DNA of 38,641 nucleotides from Cupriavidus sp. BIS7. GTDB taxonomy: Bacteria; Pseudomonadota; Gammaproteobacteria; Burkholderiales; Burkholderiaceae. A program made the position numbers and the translations under genes. Shown here piece after piece: positions 8,464-16,539 of the stretch. The DNA lies in the NCBI RefSeq assembly GCF_000292345.1, contig NZ_ALOU01000033.1:1-38641 (forward strand), written 5' to 3'. The notes beneath the pieces were generated by a model, which was given only the letters and a program-made list of their open reading frames with translations, had not been told where the DNA came from and searched no databases. Positions within the stretch are counted from its first letter, which is position 1. Each line of letters opens with the position of its first letter.

Positions 8464-9281
8464 CGCGGAGCGCGTCCAACGCCAACCCCGCTGCCAACGA
8501 GGTCGTCACCCTGGCCGACGATGACACCGGCGGCGTGACGCGATACAGACAGCTCGCCAGCGTCATCCGGCACAAGATCGTATCGGGCGAGTACCTGGTC
8601 GGCGTGCAGCTGCCCACCGTTGACGACCTGGCGCAGACCTATGGGATCGCCAAGGTCACTGTGCGCCAGGCCTTCGCGGTGTTGACGGAAGAGGGCTTAG
8701 TTAGCAGTCAGCGCGGTCGTGGCACCCACGTCATCAAACAGCCTTCAGCGCCGGGGGATGGGCTGCGCTCGGCCATCAATGACGAATCTGCCCACGGCGA
8801 CGAGTTGGAAATCCGCATTCTCGAAATGCGTAAGGGGTTGGCGCTGCGACCAGGGCTGGCCCCACGTGGCACGCCGCTGGACAGCTATGTAATGGTGCGC
8901 AAACTGCATATGCACGGCGGCACGCCGTTCTGCCTGATTGAGATGTATGTGGCCTCGTCGGTGTTCGCCCGCTTCCCGCCCGGCGGCGAAAAGCACCATA
9001 AGCTCGTTCATTTGCTGCGCCAGGTCGAAGGTGAACGGCTAAGCACGATGCAGCAGACCATGACGGTTGAGCCGGCCGACTACATCCTGGCACGCGATCT
9101 CGACTACGGCTTCGGCGCGCCAGTCGCCAAAATCGTACGGTCAACGCTGGACATCGACGGCAATGTGCTGCTGGCAGGGCTGTTCTGGTATCGCGGCGAT
9201 CGTTTCATCCTGGATTTGGAGTTGCCAGCCAAGTTGACCGAGCACTACCCGGCGCTGGCCATCCCGGACAGCCGCCGCTGA
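8460..9281 (+). CDS. GntR-family (HutC/UTRA) transcriptional regulator 2
   Basis: A 273-residue paralogue of the regulator at 1670. It has the winged-helix segment LAQTYGIAKVTVRQAFAVL and then EEGLVSSQRGRGTHV, and the UTRA end YRGDRFILDLELPA. It is translationally coupled to the AtuA-like gene by a 4-bp overlap, so it has no promoter of its own and is co-expressed with the pathway. No copy of the AACATT operator was seen directly upstream. Two closely related regulators in one locus may reflect merging of two catabolic modules, with the second controlling the bicupin/Bug segment that follows. Confidence 0.9.
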   Translation: MTRSASNANPAANEVVTLADDDTGGVTRYRQLASVIRHKIVSGEYLVGVQLPTVDDLAQTYGIAKVTVRQAFAVLTEEGLVSSQRGRGTHVIKQPSAPGDGLRSAINDESAHGDELEIRILEMRKGLALRPGLAPRGTPLDSYVMVRKLHMHGGTPFCLIEMYVASSVFARFPPGGEKHHKLVHLLRQVEGERLSTMQQTMTVEPADYILARDLDYGFGAPVAKIVRSTLDIDGNVLLAGLFWYRGDRFILDLELPAKLTEHYPALAIPDSRR

Positions 9282-9319
9282 GCGGGACAGACCTCACCAT
9301 TGAGCAAGGAGACATCAGA

Positions 9320-10081
9320 ATGACATCACGCTTTGTACGGAGGGCCGCAGACGTGCCCGCGTATGCACCGGCCAACCACACAGGAACGGCGAACCAGCGC
9401 GTCATCGGCAAGGAGACTGTCGGCGCGCGCCGGCTCGAAGTGCTGTTGGGCACGATTTCGCGAGGCAACGGCGCCTTGCCGCATGCACACCCAGGCCTGG
9501 AGCAGGCGTCTTTACTGCTCGCTGGCGAGGGCCTCGGCGAACTACCAGGCAAGCAGCGCATCTTGCGCGCTGGGGACTGGAGCTTCAATGCCGCCGGCGT
9601 CTTCCATCGCTTCGAGGTCATCAGTGACGAACCGGTACGGGTGATGGTGATCTACGCACCCCCGTACAGCGAAAACCCGAACGCAGCAGTGATCGCGACT
9701 GGTCCGGACGACCTGCGCCTTCAGGCTGGTGCCGCCGAAGTTCGCGACGTTCCTCTCAGCACCGAAGGGATCGGACTGCCGCACTACCTTGGCGCGCTCG
9801 TCAAACCGGTCATCACTCGCCAGACCGTCGACTCGCAATTTCTCGATATCTACATGGTAGACCTTGATCCAGATGGCAGTGCCGAGTCGCACAGACTTGG
9901 CGAGACCGAGCAGGTGCTCTTCGTGCGTAGCGGCACGATCCACGGGCACATTGAAGGCGAGAGCTTCGCCGCCGAGGCTGGAGAGTGGGTCTACGTGCCA
10001 GAAGGTGCGGAGTTCAGCCTCGAATCGGCCGGCGGCACGCGTGAGCTGATCCTCATTCGCGCGCACGATTCGCTGTCCTGA
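9320..10081 (+). CDS. Bicupin protein
   Basis: A 253-residue protein with two cupin barrels. The first has LPHAHPGLEQASLLLAGEG (about residues 53-71) and the second SHRLGETEQVLFVRSGTIHG (about residues 190-209). A strong site AAGGAGA precedes the ATG. Bicupins of this size include ureidoglycine aminohydrolase-like and dioxygenase-like proteins, but the pattern here does not single one out. It follows the second gntR by 38 bp and precedes the broken Bug gene. A role in cleaving or binding a small carboxylated compound is plausible only by context. Confidence 0.75.
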   Translation: MTSRFVRRAADVPAYAPANHTGTANQRVIGKETVGARRLEVLLGTISRGNGALPHAHPGLEQASLLLAGEGLGELPGKQRILRAGDWSFNAAGVFHRFEVISDEPVRVMVIYAPPYSENPNAAVIATGPDDLRLQAGAAEVRDVPLSTEGIGLPHYLGALVKPVITRQTVDSQFLDIYMVDLDPDGSAESHRLGETEQVLFVRSGTIHGHIEGESFAAEAGEWVYVPEGAEFSLESAGGTRELILIRAHDSLS

Positions 10082-10137
10082 CGCAAGCCCGACCAAGCAG
10101 CTTGGTCAGTATCCCCGAGGAAACGGAAGGAGACAAG

Positions 10138-10588
10138 ATGGTCCAGCGATTTCTCCGGCGACGCATGCTCGCCCTGCTGTCCGGACTAACGGCTGCTTGC
10201 GCGGCGTCGCAACTGGTGTGGGCCGCTGGCCAGAGCGAGTATCCGAACAAAATTGTCCGTGTCGTGGTGCCGTTTCCCGCAGGCAGTGGCACGGACAACA
10301 CCGCGCGCTACATTGCGCAGACCATCACTGCCCAAACCGGCCAGTCCGTCGTCGTAGAAAACCGCCCCGGTGCCAACGGGTTCATCGCTGCCACGGCGGT
10401 CGCGACAGCACCGGCCGATGGCTACACGATGCTCATCACGACAAACACAACACACGCGACCAATGCATCCCTATTCAAGTAGCTACCCTATGATCCCATC
10501 AAAGACTATGCGCCGGTGTCGTTGATTGCGCAGCGAGACCGCGAAATGGGCAAAGGTAATCAAAGCCGCTGGCATTGAGCCGGAATGA
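10138..10588 (+). pseudogene. Bug/TTT-family substrate-binding protein, broken
   Basis: The 5' part encodes a signal peptide and the N-terminal 114 residues of a tripartite tricarboxylate transporter (Bug) receptor, with the typical YPNKIVRVVVPFPAGSGTDN and VVENRPGANGFIAA. An in-frame TAG at 10480-10482 stops translation; the frame continues after it with LPYDPIKDYAPVSLIAQ, which is normal Bug sequence, so a Lys codon probably became TAG. About 200 residues are then missing, and a C-terminal end (KWAKVIKAAGIEPE, stop at 10586-10588) follows in another frame. The gene has therefore lost its function through a nonsense change and a large deletion. A good site AAGGAGA precedes the ATG. Confidence 0.9.
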
Positions 10589-10639
10589 CCTTCGTCATCA
10601 GCAATGCAAGATCACCACTAACGCATGAAAGGAAATGGC

Positions 10640-11137
10640 ATGGGCAACTTCACAGTAACATCGCATGAGTTCAAGGATCTGGATGCGCTGCAACTCGTGC
10701 ATGAGTTCGATGGCTTTGACGGCGCGGGCCAGAACCGTTCGCCCGCGCTGCAGTGGCAGGGCGCACCGGAAGGCACCAAGAGCTTTGCGCTGACGCTGTA
10801 CGACCCGGATGCGCCGACCGGCAGCGGCTTCTGGCACTGGGTCCTGTTCGACATCGATAAGTCCGTCAACCAGCTCGCCGCAGGCCTGGGCTCCTCCGAC
10901 GCCACTGACCTGGGCGCCAGCGGTACTCAGGCTGCCAACGACTACGGCGCCACTGGCTACGGAGGACCCTGCCCGCCCACTGGCTTGCCCGCGCACCGCT
11001 ACATCTTCACCGTGCACGCGCTGGGCGTACCGAAGCTTGTGGGGCTGCCGGCCAACCCGACCAACGCGGTGGTGCGCTTCATGATCAACCAGAACACCCT
11101 CGCCACGGCCACCCTGACCGGCCTCTACAAACGCTGA
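10640..11137 (+). CDS. YbhB/YbcL-type phosphatidylethanolamine-binding (Raf-kinase-inhibitor-like) protein
   Basis: A 165-residue protein with NRSPALQWQGAPEGTKSFAL, LTLYDPDAPTGSGFWHWV and YGGPCPPTGLPAHRYIFTVH, the ligand-binding signatures of the bacterial PEBP family. The ATG at 10640 has AAAGGA at 7 bp and is preferred over 10625. The cellular role of bacterial PEBP proteins is poorly known. It follows the broken Bug gene and is the last intact gene before the second pqiC fragment. Whether it is part of the catabolic operon is uncertain. Confidence 0.9.
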   Translation: MGNFTVTSHEFKDLDALQLVHEFDGFDGAGQNRSPALQWQGAPEGTKSFALTLYDPDAPTGSGFWHWVLFDIDKSVNQLAAGLGSSDATDLGASGTQAANDYGATGYGGPCPPTGLPAHRYIFTVHALGVPKLVGLPANPTNAVVRFMINQNTLATATLTGLYKR

Positions 11138-11263
11138 GTGCGTGCATTGCTGTGACTGTTTGAACGGCCGGCCAGTGCTCCAAAAAAGCTCCCCACGTCA
11201 GGACGTATCCTCCAGCAGCTCTCTTGCATGACGCCACGGTATCAACTCCCTCCGTGAAGAAAC

Positions 11264-11633
11264 CATCGCACTGGACGTCTCCATTGTCTGACGAACTGCG
11301 CGATGCGCTGTCGCAGCAATTGCAATCGAGTCTAGATGCGGTGGACCTACCAGCACGGCCTATCGGCGACGCAGCCGCGTTCCGCGTGACGACCGAAGTG
11401 GTAAGCCTCGACGCCGATGTGGGCAAGCAGGCCGCGGCAACCATCACTTGGTCCATACGGCGACGGCCGGACGGCAAGATTCTGAGCGGCCGCACTGAAA
11501 AAGAAGTGCCGGCACCGGGGCAGGTGGATGGCGTGGTGAATGCATATCGGGAGATCCTCGCCGCAACCGCGGCGGATATCGCGGCAGGTGTGCAGTCCCC
11601 CTGATTGCTAGACGTGAATCACCTCGCACATTG
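11264..11633 (+). pseudogene. Truncated second copy of the pqiC 3' end
   Basis: This stretch is a direct repeat of 1247-1620, running through the pqiC stop and about 20 bp beyond. The translation shows TEVVSLDADVGKQA and GRTEKEVPAPGQVDGVVN as in pqiC. Differences include scattered substitutions and indels: near 11341 two bases are lost and near 11385 one more, so the frame is lost and then restored. The signal peptide and N-terminal half are absent, and the only start in frame is a TTG outside the homology, so it is not a functional lipoprotein gene. It is followed by an intrinsic terminator, which may be the native end of the pqi operon. Confidence 0.9.
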
Positions 11634-11643
11634 TGCACGATGA

Positions 11644-11667
11644 AGCGGGCGACGAGCCCGCTTTTTT
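11644..11667 (+). terminator. Intrinsic terminator after the pqiC remnant
   Basis: AGCGGGC and GCCCGCT form a 7-bp stem around GACGA, followed at once by a run of six T. It is a strong Rho-independent terminator for plus-strand transcription. The gap on to 11849 holds no gene; it contains a 17-bp-spaced repeat GACATATC (11687 and 11704) of unknown meaning. Confidence 0.9.
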
Positions 11668-11849
11668 GCGCCGTCTAGGTGTTAACGACATATCCGTCAT
11701 CATGACATATCGACTATTATTGAATCGGTGAACGACGTCGCCTGCCCCACATGCCGACGTCGCAAGCGCCGTGGCCCCTCTCCGGCGGCATCAGACACGA
11801 CGCCAATCCAAAACAATGACAAATGGACCGCATAGCGGTTGGAGACCTC

Positions 11850-12281
11850 ATGTCCATGTCAACAGGAATACTCCGTCAGCCGGAGTCCCATCCAGAGAGT
11901 CGGCTGCCACCTGCCGTGCAACGACTGATTCGCCCTCAGCCATGCCGAAGCGCTGTGGAGTTGGCATTCCTTCGGTGCGAAAAGAGAGACCTGGTGGCGA
12001 CTGAATGCTTCTGGCGCTATTTCGGCATGCATGTGGTCGACGCTTCGCCTGACCGACTCACCGTGCATGACCTCAGGACGGCACCCTGCGTTGCCGTGGC
12101 CGAACGTGCTTGGAGCGGGAAAGCGCCACACCAAGGCTGCATACGAATCCTGCCAACGGAAGCCCGCGCTAAAGGCCGACGCAGACAGGATTTCGTTCGC
12201 TCTCTTCATATTGCATTCGACGTCATGATGATCATCACGTCACAAAAATGTCGGGCACCATATCTGGCGACGCCCGGCTGA
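11850..12281 (+). pseudogene. VOC-family dioxygenase remnant (N-terminal part)
   Basis: The first ~90 residues align with the N-terminal part of the intact gene that follows: here LAFLRCEKRDLVATECFWRY, there LAFLMFEKRDLCATETFLTD, with FGM after each. Beyond about 12150 the similarity fades and the metal-binding C-terminal domain is absent. A ribosome-binding site GGAG lies 5 bp before the ATG at 11850, so the 5' end is intact and the 3' end is lost. It appears to be the residue of a tandem paralogue, not a recent duplication, because the two sequences differ greatly. Confidence 0.7.
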
Positions 12282-12295
12282 TTCCAGGAGACGCC

Positions 12296-13438
12296 ATGAC
12301 CCGCCAGCCCCGCAGCGTGCTACGCACACCACCGGCTTTCCCCGAAAGCGCGCTGCCTGCCTTCGTTCAAAAGATCGAACGACCCGAGGCCTTGGTTAAG
12401 GCCCAGGCGCTTGCCTTTCTGATGTTCGAGAAGCGCGACCTGTGCGCAACAGAGACGTTCCTGACGGATTTCGGTATGCGCTGCGTATCGCGCACCGACA
12501 GTCAACTGCTCATGCGCGGCGCCGGCGCCCAGCCCTGCTTGCTAATGGTGCGGCAAGGCCGGCGTTCGCGCTATCTTGGCGCGGCCTTTACAGTGAGCAG
12601 CGAGAATGATCTGGCCCGCCTTGAGGCTACGGGCAACGCGCGTCGACTGCCGCCCGACACGATTCCAGGCGGTGGAGCCGGCGTCGAACTGATCGACCCA
12701 GCCGGGAATCTTCTATGGTTGGTGACCGGTCAGCAGCCGGTCGACCTGCAGCCGTTGCGGGAACCGTTGCATGCGCTCACCAACGGCCCGGGAAAGCTTC
12801 GGCGCGTGAACGCAACCGTTCGACCTCCGCTGGAGCCCGCCGCCGTGATCAAGCTCGGCCACGTGGTACTCCAGACCATCGACTTTCCTCGCATGGCGCG
12901 CTGGTATATGCGCCATCTCGGCTTGATCCCGACCGATGTTCAGTATCTGGAAGACGGATCCCCCAACCTCTGCTTCTTCCGCCTGGACCTTGGCAGCACG
13001 CCTTCGGACCATCACGCCTTTGTTCTCGCCGGTGGCATCGAGGAGAAGTACGAGCACAGCGCATACGAAGTCCTTGACCTTGATGCGCTCGGTCAGGGCC
13101 AGAACGTAATGCGCGCGAATGGCCACCGCCATATGTGGGGCATTGGCCGCCACGTGCTAGGCAGCCAGTTGTTTGATTACTGGTTCGATCCCGACGGCAT
13201 GGAGTTCGAGCACTACACCGACGGCGATGTCTTCACCGCTGACCATGAAACCCACTACGTGCCCCTGGAAATGTCCGGGATCTGGGCATGGGGCGACGAC
13301 GTGCCCGCCAGCATGGGTGTCAAGCGCGATCTCACCACAGTCTTTCGGGTCGCTCGGCTGCTGCGTCTCGGCCGGTTGTCCATGGCGCGGCTGAAGCTGC
13401 TCGGACGCGCGATGACCCAGGCGAGGCCCTGGCTCTAG
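12296..13438 (+). CDS. VOC-superfamily extradiol-type dioxygenase
   Basis: A 380-residue two-domain vicinal-oxygen-chelate protein. The C-terminal domain carries the extradiol ligand set: His189 (KLGHVVLQT), His254 (YEHSAYEVLDLD) and Glu305 (GMEFEHYTDGD). This is the HHE triad of BphC/HsaC-type catechol 2,3-dioxygenases, although the N-terminal domain is diverged. The start has AGGAG 5 bp upstream. The FAH hydrolase and MDR genes follow directly. A ring-cleavage step whose product is handled by the FAH hydrolase is a reasonable inference, but some VOC proteins of this layout act on other substrates. Confidence 0.85.
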   Translation: MTRQPRSVLRTPPAFPESALPAFVQKIERPEALVKAQALAFLMFEKRDLCATETFLTDFGMRCVSRTDSQLLMRGAGAQPCLLMVRQGRRSRYLGAAFTVSSENDLARLEATGNARRLPPDTIPGGGAGVELIDPAGNLLWLVTGQQPVDLQPLREPLHALTNGPGKLRRVNATVRPPLEPAAVIKLGHVVLQTIDFPRMARWYMRHLGLIPTDVQYLEDGSPNLCFFRLDLGSTPSDHHAFVLAGGIEEKYEHSAYEVLDLDALGQGQNVMRANGHRHMWGIGRHVLGSQLFDYWFDPDGMEFEHYTDGDVFTADHETHYVPLEMSGIWAWGDDVPASMGVKRDLTTVFRVARLLRLGRLSMARLKLLGRAMTQARPWL

Positions 13439-13485
13439 GCCTGGGCTCCCGAACCCGTACGAATTTCAGATCTCAAGGAGAGCAA

Positions 13486-14442
13486 ATGGCCGTCAAGGTA
13501 GTCCGATATTTCCACGGCGACGAGCCCCGCTGGGGCGTGGTCCACGACCGTCGCGTCGCGCCCCTGTCGTGCAGCGCCGCCAGCACCGCCGACTTCGTTG
13601 CGAACGGCCTCGAAGCCGCGTGGCGCAGCACGCCAGATCAAGCCACGCTGCCGCTCGATGGTGTCAGCCTTTTGCCAACGATCACTCCCGATCGCCAGTT
13701 CCTGTGTCAGGGCATCAACTACGCCAGCCATGTGCGCGAGTCCGGCATGGACCCGGACAAGATCGGCTTCAACACGCTGTTTACCAAGGCTCCGTCATGC
13801 CTTGCGCCTGCCGACGCCGACGTGGTGCGGCCAGCGCATGTGCGCCTGCTCGACTATGAAATCGAACTGGGCCTCGTGATGCGCAAGCCGCTGACCGCTG
13901 CGGTCAGCGTCGCGCCGGACCAACTGCACGAGTTCCTCGCCGGCGTAACCATTGTCAACGACATTTCCGCCCGCGACATCCAGCTGCCGCAGGCGCAGTT
14001 CTACAAGGGCAAGAGCTACCGCAGCTTTGGCCCGGTGGGCCCTTACCTGGTACTGCTGAACGCCGAAGAATGGCAGCGCTGGCCCGAGCTCCACATGCGA
14101 CTGCATGTCAACGGGCAGCCTCGCCAGGAAGCCTATTGCGGCGACATGATATTCAAGCCACACCAGACGCTCACAGAGCTGTCCGTCCTGCACGACCTCC
14201 AACCCGGCGACCTGATTGCCACTGGCACGCCGGCCGGCTGCGCCGCTCGGGCGCCGGGCAAGCTGGCGATGTGGGTGTCCCGGCACGTTCTTTCCGAGAC
14301 CGCGAAATGGCGTGCTTTCATCAAGAAGGGTCTGTCGAACCCGGCTTACCTGCAGCCGGGCGACATCGTGACCGCGTCAATCCGGACCGATGATGGCGCC
14401 ATTGACCTCGGCGAGCAGCGCAACCATGTGGTAGCGGCATGA
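13486..14442 (+). CDS. Fumarylacetoacetate hydrolase (FAH) family protein
   Basis: A 318-residue protein with the FAH fold signatures: FLCQGINYASHVRESG near residue 68, the metal ligands in DYEIELGLV (two Glu) and in VNDISARDIQ (Asp), and LQPGDLIATGTPAG near the end. The family hydrolyses C-C bonds of beta-diketo acids or decarboxylates and isomerises meta-cleavage products. AAGGAGA precedes the ATG at 13486; a longer in-frame ORF from 13288 overlaps the dioxygenase gene and is rejected. It lies directly after the dioxygenase and shares a 4-bp overlap with the next gene. The likely role is processing of the ring-cleavage product. Confidence 0.92.
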   Translation: MAVKVVRYFHGDEPRWGVVHDRRVAPLSCSAASTADFVANGLEAAWRSTPDQATLPLDGVSLLPTITPDRQFLCQGINYASHVRESGMDPDKIGFNTLFTKAPSCLAPADADVVRPAHVRLLDYEIELGLVMRKPLTAAVSVAPDQLHEFLAGVTIVNDISARDIQLPQAQFYKGKSYRSFGPVGPYLVLLNAEEWQRWPELHMRLHVNGQPRQEAYCGDMIFKPHQTLTELSVLHDLQPGDLIATGTPAGCAARAPGKLAMWVSRHVLSETAKWRAFIKKGLSNPAYLQPGDIVTASIRTDDGAIDLGEQRNHVVAA

Positions 14443-15461
14443 GTACCGCCATTCTCACCACCGTCAATGGCTTCGGCGATGCCTTCGCACTGTGGTTGCG
14501 CCCGGCACCCTGCCCAGAGCCTCGTCCCGGCGAGATCGTAGTACGAGTGGAGGCTGCAGCGGTCAATCCCATCGACGTGCGCCGCCGCGATGGCTACGGC
14601 AGGACGCTTTTCTCGCTGATGGGCGCAGCACGCATGCCCCTCGTGCTCGGCAATGATTTTGCCGGGACGGTATGCGCGGTGGGGCGTGGGGTGACCGGGT
14701 TGCGCGAAGGCGATGCAGTGTTCGGCGCCAAGCCACCGTCTAACGATGGCACGCACGCCACTCATGTGACTGTGCGCGCGGAGCACGTCTGCCTCAGCCC
14801 ACCGAACGTCCCGACCGCTGCCCTCGCGACGCTGCCTTACAACTTCCTGACCGTCGCGCGCGCGTTCGCCGACGCCGGCATCTCCCACGATGCCGTAAAG
14901 GGGCGACATGTACTCGTCCACGGCGCGACAGGTGGCCTGGGCCAAGTTGCTGTTCGATTGCTGCACGGAATGGGCGCGACAGTTACCGCCGTTGGTGGAA
15001 GCCAAGGACTTGAGGCTTGCCGGGCCGGAGGGGCCGCGGAGTTGGTCGATCGACACCGTCAACCACTGGCGACTCTGCCGCGGCATTTCGCCGCCACCTT
15101 GAATTTTGCCAATTGGGAGGATGAAACAGCTCTGCTGCGATTGCTCGCACCCGATGCAGTCGGCCACGCAACCACAGTCCATCCGCTGCTCAGCAATTTC
15201 GATCGACTGGGCCTGCTGGCGGGAGGCGTGGCCACGCTGATTGACAAGCGTGACCAACGCCGCATGAAGCCGAAAAGTGCGCGCTATGGGTGGACGGTAT
15301 TCCGCCCGAATGCCTCGGCCTTGCGGTCGCTGCCCCACTGCGCTGCCGCGCTGACGCCGCCCTCGGTGAAGACCTTTGCGCTCGCGCGGGCCGAACAAGC
15401 GTACCTGCACGTCAAAGAGCGGCGGCTCGGGCGGGCCGTCCTGCTGCCCGGACAACTTTGA
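14439..15461 (+). CDS. MDR-family NAD(P)H-dependent oxidoreductase (quinone-oxidoreductase-like)
   Basis: A 340-residue medium-chain dehydrogenase/reductase. The N-terminal catalytic domain has AAAVNPIDVRRRDGYG and LVLGNDFAGTV, and the cofactor-binding fold has VLVHGATGGLGQVAVRLL at about residue 157. The Cys/His zinc ligands of alcohol dehydrogenases are absent, so it resembles the zinc-free quinone oxidoreductase/RTN4IP1 group. Its start overlaps the FAH stop (ATGA), showing translational coupling. It probably reduces an enone or ketone of the pathway; the substrate is unknown. Confidence 0.88.
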   Translation: MSTAILTTVNGFGDAFALWLRPAPCPEPRPGEIVVRVEAAAVNPIDVRRRDGYGRTLFSLMGAARMPLVLGNDFAGTVCAVGRGVTGLREGDAVFGAKPPSNDGTHATHVTVRAEHVCLSPPNVPTAALATLPYNFLTVARAFADAGISHDAVKGRHVLVHGATGGLGQVAVRLLHGMGATVTAVGGSQGLEACRAGGAAELVDRHRQPLATLPRHFAATLNFANWEDETALLRLLAPDAVGHATTVHPLLSNFDRLGLLAGGVATLIDKRDQRRMKPKSARYGWTVFRPNASALRSLPHCAAALTPPSVKTFALARAEQAYLHVKERRLGRAVLLPGQL

Positions 15462-15480
15462 CAAGAAAACAAGACTAAAC

Positions 15481-16539
15481 ATGGAGACAAGCATGCCCGA
15501 TTCGACCTACAGCCCCGGGACATATTCCGGGGCCATCCAGACCCAGGCCGACATCGATGCCTTCGAACGCACGCCATGGCAGGACAAGCTGCCCGTCCAG
15601 AATACTTACGAATTGCTGTGCCGTGCCTGCGACCGGCACCCGGATAGGACCGCGCTGCGCTTCATCATGACCGGGGATGCGGACGCGCCTGCGTTCGTGG
15701 TTGACTACGCGACCCTCAAGACGCGCGTGACGCAGGCGGCCAACGCCTTCCACCGCGCCGGTGTCACCGCCGGCACGGCGGTGACACTGCTGCTGCCCAA
15801 TCTGCCGCAAACTCATTACGCCTTGCTCGGCGCGCAGGCGGCGGGCATCGCCAGCCCAATCAATCCGATGCTGGAGGTGGACCATATCGCTGCCATCGTC
15901 GACGAAACCGGTGCTGGAGCGCTGGTCGCGTGCGCCCCTGCAGCGGACAGCGCTCTTTGGGACAAGGCTGTCGCCGTGGCCGATCGTTGCCCGTCGGTGC
16001 GAACGCTGTTCGTTGTCAGTGTCGCGCCGTATCTTCCTGCTGCGGAGCGCGCGCGACTTGACGCAATCTTTGACGCCGCGTCAAGGCCGAGCCGCCCTGA
16101 GGTGAAAATCGTCCATTTCGATCAGGCGCTGGCGGAGGAGCCGTCGGACACGCTGGTTTCGCGGCGCCGCATCGTCGCGACTGACATCTGCTCCTACTTC
16201 CACACCGGGGGCACCACCGGTCTGCCGAAAGTCGCAACGCACTCGCATCTGAATGAAGCCTTCGTCGCGACGATGCTCGATGCGATGATGCCGTCGGCTT
16301 TAAGTGTCTCGATGGCACGAAACTGTACTGAGTCTTGGTGGCGCTCCTCGCGCTGCGACTCTTTGCGGATGTTGATGCCACTCCAATCGATTACTTCCAT
16401 CCGCTCTGGCGAAAAAAGTGGCGCAGCCGCCCTCAGTTCCGTATGCAGATTCCCCTCGAGTTTGGAACCATCAGCGAACCAGAACGTTGGCGGAAACTCG
16501 GTGAAAAAATCGCATAGGTCGATGGTCCTTCCCCTGTGA
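15481..16539 (+). pseudogene. AMP-dependent acyl-CoA ligase, truncated at about 16.29 kb
   Basis: The first ~265 residues are a normal ANL-family acyl-CoA synthetase: LLPNLPQTHYALLGAQAAGI, INPMLEVDHIAAIVDE and the phosphate loop YFHTGGTTGLPKVATHSH. After about 16290 the frame runs on through DNA that, on the other strand, encodes the helicase C-terminal region. The expected LFH motif, the adenylation core and the C-terminal domain are all missing. The open frame therefore ends in unrelated residues, and the enzyme should be inactive. The best start is 15493 (GGAG 6 bp upstream), with 15481 also possible. It would have supplied the CoA thioester for the pathway. Confidence 0.88.

Noticed and set aside
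13288..13485. N-terminal extension of the FAH protein
   Set aside because: It overlaps the dioxygenase gene in another frame and lacks a ribosome-binding site, whereas AAGGAGA precedes 13486.
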